A DNA stretch of 37,715 nucleotides from an uncultured Bacilli bacterium (GCA_934098375.1 CAKOOC010000008.1:1-37715), one strand, 5' to 3'. Counted from the first letter of the stretch, positions 7,579 through 16,655 are shown. Notes: generated by a model from the letters alone, not told the origin. Made by a program: numbers and translations.

Positions 7579-7600
7579 AAAAAAAGTGCATTTCTGCACT
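7579..7600 (-). terminator. Terminator of the beta-helix protein gene
   Basis: On the minus strand AGTGCA-GAAA-TGCACT is followed by a T run. The stem begins within the TAG stop codon. The GAAA tetraloop makes it a stable hairpin. Confidence 0.88.
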
Positions 7601-9410
7601 AATTAATCGCTTTACCATTAACATAAAGTTTATAACCATTAAAATCAATATTACTATTATTTTTATCTGCATTTTCTAGTGAAGTTACATATGTATTTCC
7701 GGTTAATTTAATAGAAGAACTTTTGCTTATTGTTAACTTTACACGCTTTGCTGTATTGCCCGTATTGATTTTGCCTTCAAAATATGAACTTTCTTCCATA
7801 TTCATTTCTAATGTTGAAATCTCATCAAGAACAATATCACCGGTTACACTTTGTTTTGTTAAATTTAGTACAACGTCACCACCATTCGCACCACTATTAC
7901 CCCATGAATCTTTTTGAATTCTTAAAAAGTTACCTGTTTTATCATTATTAGTAAACTTGTTATCATTTAAATTAATTTCAGCAGTAGTATTTGTTACATA
8001 GAATGTATCGCCCTTATTAGTTGTTATATCACTTGATGTAGCTGTAAATTCTGCCTTACCACTAGCAGCATCACCACTCATAGATTGATAAAGGAAGATA
8101 TTTTTATAAGTGGTTGATTGACCATTTAATTTATTATTTGTATCAACAAGAGTGGTATTTTTGAGTTTTACAGAGTTTTTCCCTTCAATAACAATTCCCT
8201 CTGAAGCTTTTGAAATTAATGTAGCATTTTTAACAGTAATGTCCGCCGTTGAATATATGGAAGGACTTCCCTTTCCTGTTGTAGTGTATGTTCCTTTATT
8301 AACAGTAACCGTTCCGCCACCACGATCTGTTCTAATAGCCGCACTCGACGTTCCGGACGTATTTATAGTCAAATTATTAGCGTTCATAATGCCGCCTCCG
8401 GTTGTCATTATTCCACCCGAGTTATCACTCGTTGTTGTAATTTTACTATCACTTATTGTAACACTAGTTCCATCACTAGAAGAATTATTTGTTTGCGCAC
8501 TACCTCCATAAATAAAGACACCATTCGCACCCGTTGCTGAAGTATTTATTTCTGAGTTTGTAATTATCACACTAGCGCCATCCTTAGCAAGTATTGCCGA
8601 GTTATTTCCATAAAAACTAGTATTATCCCCTCCATCTGAATCTCCTGTTTTGGAAACAATAACTTTATCTAACTTACTTTCACTTTTACTTATCATAATC
8701 GCATTTTCGTCCGCATTTTTACTATTAAATTCTTCATTTGTAATATCTTCATCTTTGGTAATTTCCTTAACAGCACTATAACTTACATTCCCGCCACCTT
8801 GATTATTTGGCATATTAGATGCACCACTGTTACTACTCAAAAAATAATTTTCTGTAATGAATTTGCTTCCAAAAGTAAATATCACACTAAATAGAATTAC
8901 ACCTAAAACATAAATAACTATTTTATCTTTATTGATAAATACCTCTTTCATACTTTTAGCATTAAAATTAGACTGAATTAAATACATAATTATTAATCCA
9001 ATAACTATTCCGTATGCTGCAAAAATAACATAATACCATATTGTTAATTTATTTTCATTTGTATTCATTTCACCGGGCATCACATTATTATCATTTGACA
9101 TATTAGAGCTATTCCCATCGTCATCGGGCTTTGTCAATCCTGCCCTATCATTTTCATCATCAGGCTTAGCCATATCAGCATCTCCCTCTTGATTATCTGG
9201 TTTCTTTATTTCCTCTCCATCAGAATTTTCCTTTTGTGTGTCTCCATCACCACTTGGTTTTTCCGGCGGCTGCCCCATATTTTCACTCATATTTGGTGCC
9301 ATATTATTAGTGGATATATTATTTTTAGCATAATTCATTGTTAAATAAGTTAACCCCAGCATTAAAAATAATATACATATCATAATAATATTTTTTATTC
9401 CTTTTTTCAT
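7599..9410 (-). CDS. Membrane-anchored beta-helix surface protein
   Basis: This 603-residue protein has an N-terminal membrane segment (about 8-26) and a long acidic, Pro/Asp/Asn-rich linker (about 35-120) with recurring KPDDE and KPDN motifs. Two more membrane helices follow (about 125-147 and 163-183). The C-terminal part of about 400 residues is rich in Thr, Ser, Asn and Gly and has the short periodic strands of a right-handed beta-helix (for example DGASVIITNSEINTSATGA, GGGTVTVNKGTYTT). Such folds are used in adhesins and polysaccharide-binding or lyase proteins. I see no catalytic signature, so an adhesin or surface role is inferred. It lies downstream of the ABC exporter on the same strand but is separated by a terminator, so it is probably a separate unit. 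GAGG precedes ATG 9410. Confidence 0.65.
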   Translation of the reverse strand: MKKGIKNIIMICILFLMLGLTYLTMNYAKNNISTNNMAPNMSENMGQPPEKPSGDGDTQKENSDGEEIKKPDNQEGDADMAKPDDENDRAGLTKPDDDGNSSNMSNDNNVMPGEMNTNENKLTIWYYVIFAAYGIVIGLIIMYLIQSNFNAKSMKEVFINKDKIVIYVLGVILFSVIFTFGSKFITENYFLSSNSGASNMPNNQGGGNVSYSAVKEITKDEDITNEEFNSKNADENAIMISKSESKLDKVIVSKTGDSDGGDNTSFYGNNSAILAKDGASVIITNSEINTSATGANGVFIYGGSAQTNNSSSDGTSVTISDSKITTTSDNSGGIMTTGGGIMNANNLTINTSGTSSAAIRTDRGGGTVTVNKGTYTTTGKGSPSIYSTADITVKNATLISKASEGIVIEGKNSVKLKNTTLVDTNNKLNGQSTTYKNIFLYQSMSGDAASGKAEFTATSSDITTNKGDTFYVTNTTAEINLNDNKFTNNDKTGNFLRIQKDSWGNSGANGGDVVLNLTKQSVTGDIVLDEISTLEMNMEESSYFEGKINTGNTAKRVKLTISKSSSIKLTGNTYVTSLENADKNNSNIDFNGYKLYVNGKAIN

Positions 9411-9469
9411 TTTTTCCTCGCTTTCACGTTCTTAATATAACTATTATTAATGAAATTTTTATGAAAAAT

Positions 9470-9495
9470 AAAAAAATCATCCTACAAAGTAAGAC
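9470..9495 (-). terminator. Terminator of the ABC exporter operon
   Basis: On the minus strand GTCTTAC (9489-9495) pairs with GTAGGAT (9479-9485) around a three-base loop, with two G-U pairs, and is followed by a T-rich tract (9470-9476 and beyond). Weaker than the other hairpins here but well placed 25 bases after the last gene. Confidence 0.55.
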
Positions 9496-9519
9496 AATTT
9501 TAATTAACTAATACAAAAT

Positions 9520-10665
9520 TTAAATTTTTCTCTTTCTTTTAACAACAATATTATTAATTACAATAAATAATACTCCAAATAATAATATCATTAATGAATT
9601 TATATATACTGTTTTTAAACTTTCTAAATTTATTATTTCCATTTTACTTAACAAATCATTCGAATTACAGTACCAATAAGAAGGTAAAATATGGGCAAAT
9701 TTTAAAACGCCTGCGGGAAGCCACTCTGTTGGAATAAATGCACCCGTCAAAAATGCTGAACCAAGTGCCACAACATTTATTATTCCTGTAAGGGCACCTT
9801 TATTATTGGTAAGAGAACTAATCAAAAGAGCAATAGTTAAAGAGGTAAAGGTAAATATCAAAGCATTCCCCATATAAAGTAATCCTCTTAAATTTAGCAT
9901 CTCTCCTTTAAAAGTAATAAAACTAATAATTATATATAAAAACCATACAATAAAAGCAAAAAGTAAACTTGAACCTAATATTAATCTATTTTGTTTTTTA
10001 TAATTCATACTACTAACAATGTTTCTTTTATTAACATTTTTTTCATGAAAACTAGATAACACCAAGCAAACAACATAAATTACTACTGCCATGATACTAT
10101 AACTAGCAAAATTAAAATATCTTGATACTTTCGTGGTTGTAGCGGTATCTAACTTAGAAACTACATTAACATCTGCTTCACTATTTATATTTTTATTAAT
10201 CATAGAAATTAATTCTTTATCATCAGTCGCTAGTTTACTATATACTCTTTGAACATCTAAATATCTCGTTAAAACCATTTCAGCTACGCTAGCATAATAA
10301 TCATTATTTGACTTTATATCAATAGTAAGTTCTTTGTTATTTTTAACACTTTCACCATATCCTTCTGGAATATAAATGATATAACTAACTTCACGGTAAA
10401 AAAGGGCATCATCGCTTGCTTCTTCATCATTTTTAGCATCTATAACATCAGTATTTTCTTTTATATATGATATTAAATTATTAGTAATAACATTATCATT
10501 ATCATTATTTACCAAAATTATATCCGGCTTTGTATTTGTAAATACCATCGTGTTATCTCCCGTTTTTGTATTTACCCCACCAAACGTTACTAACATAACT
10601 GTAAATAAAATAATAGTCGCTTTATATTTATTAACAACTTTCCAAAATGTCTTAAATACTGTCAT
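9520..10665 (-). CDS. ABC-2 type transporter permease, LnrN/YfiN-like
   Basis: This is a 381-residue integral membrane permease of the ABC-2 family. One membrane segment (about 14-32) is followed by a large extracytoplasmic domain (about 35-180), then five further membrane segments. The last part has the ABC-2 signature region around GALTGIINVVALGSAFLTGA and PTEWLPAGV. It overlaps the preceding permease gene by 14 bases. The lengths of the three-gene set here (312, 389 and 381) closely match B. subtilis LnrL, LnrM and LnrN (formerly YfiLMN), which export linearmycins and related membrane-active compounds. The substrate here is not known. It is the last gene of the operon. Confidence 0.82.
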   Translation of the reverse strand: MTVFKTFWKVVNKYKATIILFTVMLVTFGGVNTKTGDNTMVFTNTKPDIILVNNDNDNVITNNLISYIKENTDVIDAKNDEEASDDALFYREVSYIIYIPEGYGESVKNNKELTIDIKSNNDYYASVAEMVLTRYLDVQRVYSKLATDDKELISMINKNINSEADVNVVSKLDTATTTKVSRYFNFASYSIMAVVIYVVCLVLSSFHEKNVNKRNIVSSMNYKKQNRLILGSSLLFAFIVWFLYIIISFITFKGEMLNLRGLLYMGNALIFTFTSLTIALLISSLTNNKGALTGIINVVALGSAFLTGAFIPTEWLPAGVLKFAHILPSYWYCNSNDLLSKMEIINLESLKTVYINSLMILLFGVLFIVINNIVVKRKRKI

Positions 10666-11821
10666 ATTTTTGCCTCCTTAAACTTCCAAGAGATAGCAAA
10701 ATTAATACTAAAGAAATAATCACTAAACTAATAACATCCATTACATATCTATTTAATGTATCATAATAATATAAGGAATAAAATCCATCAGTTAAAAGAG
10801 CCGCCGGATTAATTTTATTAATAATTGGGACATTTTTATCAATTACATATTTCATCGTAATCCCCATCATACCTGATAGAAAACACCAAAGCATCGTAAT
10901 AGAAATTAGTATTCCTGTTTTAGCATTTTCATTTGTTTTAATCACCGAACCAATAAAAATTCCTAAAGAAAGTCCCGTTAAAGAACCAACTAAACCAAGT
11001 AATAAAACTAATAAGCCATTATTTCCAAAATCAACATGCATTACTAAAAGCATAAAAATAAATAATATTAAAAGTCCTACAATCTGAACTAAATAACTCG
11101 CAAGTAAACTACTTATTAATAAAGTTTTCTTATTTAGTGGTGATATACTACATCTTTTACCAACACTATTCATATTTGGAAGTTTATAATTAATAACTGT
11201 TATAGATATCATTGCACCATATAAAGCGCTCATCGCTATTAACGTATAATATTCTATATTAGTATAGCTTAAATTTTTATTTGAAATATTATTTAAGGTT
11301 ACATCACTATTATTAACTATATTAATTGCCTCTTTGTAAATTTCATTTAAATCTGCATCACTTACCGCCTTCGCATAGTTCACTTCCACTAAAGTATTAA
11401 TCATTTCTTTTTTACTAAGTAGTTCATTAGTAACAAATCGCAGTACGGTTTCATCAATTCCACTAGAGTTTACGGTAACATTAACATTATCATTAGAAAA
11501 ATATAGATAACCAACAATTTTTTCTTCCCCAAGTAGTTTTTTTGCCTCATCTAAATTTACATATTTTATATTAAATAAATAATTATCATTTGTTTTATCA
11601 CTTAAACTTTTAAAGCCTTCTTTAAATAAAATATTTTCATTAAAATCATTATTATTTACAATCGCGATATCAAAAGCATCTAAAGTTTCTGTTTTTTCAA
11701 TATTCGAAAAAGCCATATAGAAAAAAGTGCCTAAAACAATGGGAAACGCAAATGTCCAAAAAAGTAACATTTTATTCTTTAATAAAGTTTTAAGTGAATA
11801 TTTAAAATTATGCCAAAACAT
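10652..11821 (-). CDS. ABC-2 type transporter permease, LnrM/YfiM-like
   Basis: This is a 389-residue ABC-2 permease with the same plan as its downstream partner: a first membrane segment (about 19-38), an extracytoplasmic domain rich in Asp and Asn (about 45-185), then five membrane helices. It includes NENAKTGILISITMLWCFLSG with the conserved helix before the MGITMKYVID loop. ATG 11821 overlaps the ATPase stop as TAATG, so translation is coupled. Together with the second permease it should form the heterodimeric channel of an efflux pump powered by the ATPase at 11821-12759. Confidence 0.83.
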   Translation of the reverse strand: MFWHNFKYSLKTLLKNKMLLFWTFAFPIVLGTFFYMAFSNIEKTETLDAFDIAIVNNNDFNENILFKEGFKSLSDKTNDNYLFNIKYVNLDEAKKLLGEEKIVGYLYFSNDNVNVTVNSSGIDETVLRFVTNELLSKKEMINTLVEVNYAKAVSDADLNEIYKEAINIVNNSDVTLNNISNKNLSYTNIEYYTLIAMSALYGAMISITVINYKLPNMNSVGKRCSISPLNKKTLLISSLLASYLVQIVGLLILFIFMLLVMHVDFGNNGLLVLLLGLVGSLTGLSLGIFIGSVIKTNENAKTGILISITMLWCFLSGMMGITMKYVIDKNVPIINKINPAALLTDGFYSLYYYDTLNRYVMDVISLVIISLVLILLSLGSLRRQKYDSI

Positions 11822-12759
11822 TAATCTCTTAATTCCTTCCCAGTAAGTTCTAAGAAAACATCATTAAGAGAAGGTCTTTCAGAAAATATTTTTTCATAAC
11901 TAATTTTATTATCTTTTAAATACTCGATTAATTTGCCTAAATTATTATTACCTTTTTTATAGGTAACAACTAATACATTATCATTTAAACTTACATTATC
12001 TGCATTTTTAGAATTTTTAATATCTTCAATTATTTTTGGATTAGCGTGTTTTAATTCTACTGTAACTTTCTCTTCAATATTTGCCATTTTCTTTAATTCG
12101 TCACTAGTTCCCTCGGCAATTATTTTTCCTTTATCTAAAATAATTATTCTATCGCAAAGTATCTCGGCTTCTTCCATATAATGGGTAGTATAAATTATTG
12201 TAGCACCAGCATCTCTTAATTTTTTGATGCCATCTAAAATATTATTTCTACTTTGAGGATCTACGGCTACTGTAGGTTCATCAAGTATAATTAAAATAGG
12301 TTTATGAGCAATACCACAGGCAATATTAAGTCTTCTAAGAAGCCCTCCTGATAACTGTTTCGGATAAAACTTTTGAAATTCTTCTAATCCTACTAATTTA
12401 ATCGCATCTAGCACATTTTGCTTTCTAGTTTCTTTATCATTTATATATAAACCACAAAAATAATCTATATTTTCATAAACCGTTAATTCTTCAAAAACGG
12501 CAACTTCCTGGAAAATCACCCCAATTTTCGCTTTTATATCATAAGCATCAGGACTCATCTCTTTGCCAAATATTTTAATACTTCCTTTTTGAAAATTAAG
12601 TAAAGAGAGGATAGAATTTATTGTTGTTGATTTTCCTGATCCATTAGGTCCTAGTAACCCTAAAATCTCGCCTTCTTTTACATCAAAAGATAAATCATCT
12701 ATGGCTTTTAAGTTTTTGTAAGATTTAGTTAAATTTCTGATTTCTATAATATTTTTCAT
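11821..12759 (-). CDS. ABC transporter ATP-binding protein, LnrL/YfiL-like
   Basis: This 312-residue ATPase has all hallmarks of an ABC nucleotide-binding subunit: Walker A GPNGSGKST (37-45), Q-loop VIFQE (Q84), signature LSGGLLRRL (from 136), Walker B LIILDEPTVAVDP (about 156-168), and H-loop TTHYMEE. The C-terminal extension (about 225-312), ending RPSLNDVFLELTGKELRD, is typical of the drug-export DrrA/NatA/YfiL group. It energises the two permeases that follow. The start has GGTGG in front. The 61-base gap to the DUF4097 gene contains a weak candidate promoter (TTAACA at 12797-12802, TACTAT at 12775-12780, spacer 16), so the exporter may also be expressed independently of the TetR promoter. 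Confidence 0.92.
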   Translation of the reverse strand: MKNIIEIRNLTKSYKNLKAIDDLSFDVKEGEILGLLGPNGSGKSTTINSILSLLNFQKGSIKIFGKEMSPDAYDIKAKIGVIFQEVAVFEELTVYENIDYFCGLYINDKETRKQNVLDAIKLVGLEEFQKFYPKQLSGGLLRRLNIACGIAHKPILIILDEPTVAVDPQSRNNILDGIKKLRDAGATIIYTTHYMEEAEILCDRIIILDKGKIIAEGTSDELKKMANIEEKVTVELKHANPKIIEDIKNSKNADNVSLNDNVLVVTYKKGNNNLGKLIEYLKDNKISYEKIFSERPSLNDVFLELTGKELRD

Positions 12760-12820
12760 TTTCCACCATCTTTCATAGTATTTCTTTATACCAGTTTGTT
12801 AATTTTTAATATTTTACTAA

Positions 12821-13639
12821 TTATTCATTAACAAAGTTAACCTTTATTGAACCAATACCACCATCAATTTTTATTGTTTCAAGACCATTTCCTACAATTT
12901 CGCCATCTGAAATATCCCTATCACCAAGCTTTATGTTGCCAATACCTTTTGAAAATTCAATTTGATATTTATCTTCATCGCCAAAAAGATTAATATTTAA
13001 ACTACCTACGCCGGCATCAATTTCACTTTTTCCCGTTATACTTGCGTTAATAGTTGTTTCACCAACGCCCATATCAAAATCTAAATTTTGTAAAGCCCCA
13101 CTTTTTATTTCAAATTTTCCAGCACCAGCATCAATATCCGTTTTTTCAGAATAAATGTGATCAATAATAACTTTACCAGCACCTAAATTTAAATTAAGTT
13201 TATAAGCATAAAGACTTTCAATATACATACTACCAGCATCAGATTCAATATTCGCGGTATCTAAAATAAATTCATCAGGTATATACAAAGTTACTTCACT
13301 TTCTAAACTACTTCCCAAAGTAAATTTTTTATTATCTTTTATTTTAATCTTATTTTCATCTTGAGTAACAGATATATATTTACTATTACTTACAGCCTTA
13401 AAAGTATCGCCTTTTTTAATATTTAATTTACTAAATTTAAGATCGACATCAAGTAAGCTAATATCCGAACTTGTGCTTTTCCATATTTCTTCTATATTTT
13501 CTTTAACATTATTTTTAGAAGGTGCAAAAGCATTGCCAATTAGTTCAAATCCTGCTGCTATACTACTAATAATTGTAAATATTAAAAGAAACGCAAAAGC
13601 CACTGCAATATATTTTATTATTTTTTGAGCTGTTGTCAT
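12821..13639 (-). CDS. DUF4097-type membrane protein (LiaG-like beta-solenoid)
   Basis: This 272-residue protein has one membrane segment near the N-terminus (about 9-30) and then an extracytoplasmic domain built from short repeated strands with Asp-Ala-Gly and Gly-Val-Gly turns (LNLGAGKVIID, DIDAGAGKFEI, DFDMGVGETTI, EIDAGVGSLNI). This is the pattern of the DUF4097 family that includes LiaG and other envelope-stress proteins. It forms an ATGA overlap with the LiaF-like gene, so the two are made together. The context (TetR, LiaF-like protein, drug-type exporter) suggests sensing of or response to membrane-active compounds. No enzymatic residues are apparent. Confidence 0.78.
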   Translation of the reverse strand: MTTAQKIIKYIAVAFAFLLIFTIISSIAAGFELIGNAFAPSKNNVKENIEEIWKSTSSDISLLDVDLKFSKLNIKKGDTFKAVSNSKYISVTQDENKIKIKDNKKFTLGSSLESEVTLYIPDEFILDTANIESDAGSMYIESLYAYKLNLNLGAGKVIIDHIYSEKTDIDAGAGKFEIKSGALQNLDFDMGVGETTINASITGKSEIDAGVGSLNINLFGDEDKYQIEFSKGIGNIKLGDRDISDGEIVGNGLETIKIDGGIGSIKVNFVNE

Positions 13640-14322
13640 TTAATTTCTACTCCTCCAAATAAACATGTAGCATTCACATAAATTGTTGGCGTATTTTTAT
13701 CTTCATTTACATTTCTCTTCTTTTCGGAAGCTCCACCAAACATACTTGAAGATTTAACTTTAACCTTTACATTATTGGAAACAAGAATTTCAATTCCTCC
13801 AAATATCGCACTTGCATTTATAACTACATCTTTTTTAATTTCTGCTTTACGTAAATCACATTTTATACTGCCAAATACTGCTGTTATATTAGTGCCTTCA
13901 AATTTTTCATCATCAAAATTTATTTTTTGTTCTCCAAAAGTAGCGCAATATTCATTTTCTTTATTTTTGCTTTGATTTATTTTCTTAATTTCATCGTTAA
14001 ATTTAGTTTTAAGACTATTTTCAAATACCATTGATAAACCAATAATTATTAAAATTCCTGGCACTAATAACTTCCAAACAATTTCAAAATTTATTACATT
14101 TAATGATGCCAGTAATAATAAAACTCCAATTAATAAACCAATTATATTTCCTTTTTTGTCACCAGCTTTAAATAAATTAATAAAACATGGAATAATTATA
14201 AATAAAGTCCACCATCCATCAAAGAAGATATCAATATCTGTAATATTTAAAGTATTAAGTCCAAAAATCACCCCAACAATTATAAAAACCAATCCCCAAA
14301 TTACACTAGTTAAATTTTTCAT
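13636..14322 (-). CDS. LiaF-like membrane protein
   Basis: This 228-residue protein has about four N-terminal membrane helices (1-105) of the LiaF/DUF5668 type, beginning IWGLVFIIVGVIFGLN and including the GWWTLFIIIPC element. A cytoplasmic linker follows, then a C-terminal beta domain with repeated FG motifs (TAVFGSIKCDLR, SAIFGGIEILV, SSMFGGASE, TCLFGGVEIK). This is the LiaF C-terminal pattern. LiaF proteins inhibit the LiaRS envelope-stress system in Bacillus, but no two-component genes are present in this window, and here the gene is fused into a TetR operon. It overlaps the TetR gene by 17 bases and the DUF4097 gene by 4. Confidence 0.82.
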   Translation of the reverse strand: MKNLTSVIWGLVFIIVGVIFGLNTLNITDIDIFFDGWWTLFIIIPCFINLFKAGDKKGNIIGLLIGVLLLLASLNVINFEIVWKLLVPGILIIIGLSMVFENSLKTKFNDEIKKINQSKNKENEYCATFGEQKINFDDEKFEGTNITAVFGSIKCDLRKAEIKKDVVINASAIFGGIEILVSNNVKVKVKSSSMFGGASEKKRNVNEDKNTPTIYVNATCLFGGVEIK

Positions 14323-14938
14323 TTTCTTTCTCCCATTTTTCTCTATTTTCTTTTATATTCATATTCCATTTATTATCTGGATTTTCTTCAAGTAACATAA
14401 ACGCCTGAAATCCTCTTGACAATAAATCATTAATATTATCATTACTAAAGTCAATTGTGTTAGTTGCACACAAACAAGAAATGCCATGAGTAAATATCCA
14501 CATTTGTACATGAAATTCTTTAAGATCTTCATCACTTAATTTTGTACTAATTTTAATCATATCAGCAACTTCTTTAAAATCTTCATCTTCAAAAACAAAT
14601 TTTTCTACTGTCTGACTATAATTACTCATAAATAATATTTTAAAAAGGTTAGGTTCTTCTTTAGCAAACTTAACATAATTAATACCAATTTGTTTATATG
14701 GCGGAATTTTATAGTCAATTCCATTAAGTAAAAATACATAAAAATATTTACCAATTTTCTTCATTAATGCTTCATTAAGTTCTCTAGAGTTTTTAAATTG
14801 ATAATATATTGGTCTAATTGATGAATTAAGTTTTTTGGCTATTTCCCTATTACTAACTTCATCTATTCCTTTTTCTCTAGTAATTTCGAAGGCTGCATCC
14901 ACAATCATTTCCTTAGTAATTTTAATCTTCGTTGGCAT
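14306..14938 (-). CDS. TetR-family regulator, likely autorepressor of the exporter operon
   Basis: This 210-residue protein has an N-terminal TetR HTH: MIVDAAFEITREKGIDEVSN, then REIAKKLNSSIRPIYYQFKN (about residues 12-50), where the second helix and the YYQFKN segment are diagnostic. A C-terminal ligand domain follows (TetR_C-type, with TIDFSNDNINDLLSRGF near the end). It is the first gene of the run TetR, LiaF-like, DUF4097, LnrLMN-type exporter. AGGAGGG precedes the start. Its promoter carries a near-perfect palindrome, which gives a direct model of autorepression relieved by a compound that the exporter would remove. The ligand is unknown. Confidence 0.9.
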   Translation of the reverse strand: MPTKIKITKEMIVDAAFEITREKGIDEVSNREIAKKLNSSIRPIYYQFKNSRELNEALMKKIGKYFYVFLLNGIDYKIPPYKQIGINYVKFAKEEPNLFKILFMSNYSQTVEKFVFEDEDFKEVADMIKISTKLSDEDLKEFHVQMWIFTHGISCLCATNTIDFSNDNINDLLSRGFQAFMLLEENPDNKWNMNIKENREKWEKENEKFN

Positions 14939-14960
14939 TACTACCCTCCTATCCAGTTAT

Positions 14961-14990
14961 ATTGTATCACATGATACATTTATCCTGCAA
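14961..14990 (-). promoter_or_regulatory. TetR-operon promoter with 16-bp operator palindrome
   Basis: On the minus strand, -35 TTGCAG (14985-14990) and -10 TACAAT (14961-14966) have an 18-base spacer. Between and partly over the -10 box lies TGTATCA-CA-TGATACA (14963-14978), arms of 7 bases with perfect complementarity and a 2-base centre. It sits 24 bases before the TetR ATG. This is where a TetR dimer would block RNA polymerase. Confidence 0.78.
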
Positions 14991-15011
14991 CTAACTTTTT
15001 TTAACTTTTAT

Positions 15012-15045
15012 AAAAAAATAATCTTTGATTTTTTCAAAGACTATT
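15012..15045 (-). terminator. Terminator of the cadherin-like protein gene
   Basis: A 12-bp stem (AATAATCTTTGA at 15017-15028 with TCAAAGACTATT at 15034-15045, one G-U pair) has a five-base loop. The minus-strand T run follows at 15012-15018. The stem overlaps the TAG stop codon. Confidence 0.85.
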
Positions 15046-16621
15046 TTTTACGTTTTTTATTTTTACCATTCGTTTTTGATTTCTTTTTTGCTTTAACATT
15101 TTTCTTTGATGTTGTTTTCTTTTTAGCATTTAGTGGCTTAATACTAGCCTTTTTAGTTTCTGACCTTTTCTTTACCGGTTTTTTACTTATAGATTTACTA
15201 GTTGTTTTAGAATTTGCTTTTCTAGTTTTTCTAATCGTTACCGTCTGCTTCTTTTTCTTTGCTTTATGAGTTCCAATTTCAGAAATAAACTTTTTCGCAT
15301 TTTTCAAAATTTCATAAAAAGCAAAAGCCCCAATTAAAATAATACAAATATATTTAAAGTAATTAACATTTTTATATTTAATATTAATTTGATAAGTAGT
15401 TTTAACTTGATTTTCCGCCGTAACTATAATTTTTACTACACTACCATCTTTTAAATTAGAATTTCCAGTTATTTGATAAGTAGCCTTCTCATCATCTAAT
15501 ACTGGCTTTATTTCTAAAGATTTTGTATTTTTCTTTACTTCTAAAGTATAATTTCTTACTCTTTTACTAAATTTCAAATCATAACCATCTATCGCTAAAG
15601 ATTTAATATAATTATTACTAGATTTATTTAACAACGGTTTCGTAATACTTATTGTATATGTAAGTTCTTCACCAGCATCATCCACCGTTTTAATTAAAAC
15701 TAAATTATCTCCTGAATTAATATTTGCTTTTCTTTTACCATAATCTTTTACAAAATTTATTCCTTCTGGCAAAGTAGGTTCTATATTAAAATAAGTAATA
15801 TCACTACCCACTTCAATATCATAATGATATACATCTGGTTTAAAATTAATTAAAATAACATTTCCTTTATTATTAGTTATTTTTAAATCCTTTAGTTTTT
15901 TATCTATATTATTACTAACAAAATTATCTCTAACAACATTAATTGTATATATTTTTGTATTTCCATTTTCACTTATAACTTCTATAGGAATTAAAAATGA
16001 ACCATTATTTAAAGATAAAGTATATTCTTTAGCACCTTTAATTTTACTATATTCATTACTAGGAACTACATTTATTTTAATTTTAGTAGCATCTTTATCT
16101 ATATGATATGTAAAACTTGTTTTTTTTGAATCAAAATTTTTTAAAGATTCATCATTAATAATGATATCATTTAAATAATTATCATCAGATATAACTTTTA
16201 CTTTAACATTTACGTCTTTTATTGTCTTTTCTGCACTAGTGCTTTCATTTTTTATAACAATATTACTAATATTTATTTCTTTTTCTCCTGAAGAAATTCC
16301 TTTTAATAGTAAAATACCAAACTCCTGTAACCCGGTTACTTCTTCTTTACTAGTCGCTCCATCCTTAGTTACCTTCCAGATTTTATCATAATTACTTCTA
16401 ACATCAACAATTGATAAGCCGTCACTTACATTAATATTATAATTAACCTGATTAAAACTAATTTGATTATCATTTACAGAAATTCGGCAAACAAGTTGTT
16501 CATTTAAATTTATTTTTTCGGCATCACATACAATTACAAACTCTTCTTTTACTTCCTCATCAGCAAATACGATTAAAGGAATTGTTAAAAAAAAGATCAT
16601 TGTTAAAAAAAATTTCTTCAT
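15041..16621 (-). CDS. Exported cadherin-like-domain protein with TM helix and very basic cytoplasmic tail
   Basis: This 526-residue protein starts with a signal peptide (MKKFFLTMIFFLTIPLIVFA, 1-20). The extracytoplasmic part contains an early beta domain (about 25-150) followed by tandem cadherin-like beta-sandwich repeats, recognisable from LNDIIINDESLKNFDSKKTS, KDLKITNNKGNVI and IKSLAIDGYDLKFSKRVRNY, each ending in a YTINVVR-type strand. A membrane helix lies near 420-440. The last 85 residues are about half Lys/Arg with Ser and Thr (for example KKPVKKRSETKKASIKPLNA) and should be cytoplasmic. Such basic tails can bind acidic lipid, RNA or DNA. The cadherin-like family is common in Bacillota surface proteins of unknown function. 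It has its own terminator. I see no catalytic motif. Confidence 0.7.
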   Translation of the reverse strand: MKKFFLTMIFFLTIPLIVFADEEVKEEFVIVCDAEKINLNEQLVCRISVNDNQISFNQVNYNINVSDGLSIVDVRSNYDKIWKVTKDGATSKEEVTGLQEFGILLLKGISSGEKEINISNIVIKNESTSAEKTIKDVNVKVKVISDDNYLNDIIINDESLKNFDSKKTSFTYHIDKDATKIKINVVPSNEYSKIKGAKEYTLSLNNGSFLIPIEVISENGNTKIYTINVVRDNFVSNNIDKKLKDLKITNNKGNVILINFKPDVYHYDIEVGSDITYFNIEPTLPEGINFVKDYGKRKANINSGDNLVLIKTVDDAGEELTYTISITKPLLNKSSNNYIKSLAIDGYDLKFSKRVRNYTLEVKKNTKSLEIKPVLDDEKATYQITGNSNLKDGSVVKIIVTAENQVKTTYQINIKYKNVNYFKYICIILIGAFAFYEILKNAKKFISEIGTHKAKKKKQTVTIRKTRKANSKTTSKSISKKPVKKRSETKKASIKPLNAKKKTTSKKNVKAKKKSKTNGKNKKRKK

Positions 16622-16655
16622 TAAATAATCACCATTTCTTTAATAAATTATATCA

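Noticed and set aside
8152..8511. Plus-strand open frame of 119 codons inside the beta-helix gene
   Set aside because: It is the antisense shadow of the Thr/Ser/Val-rich repeat region; the product is a hydrophobic low-complexity string with no ribosome site.
14835..15269. Phe-rich plus-strand frame across the TetR start and the basic tail
   Set aside because: The Phe/Leu run is the reverse of the Lys-rich tail codons, and it crosses an operator and a terminator.
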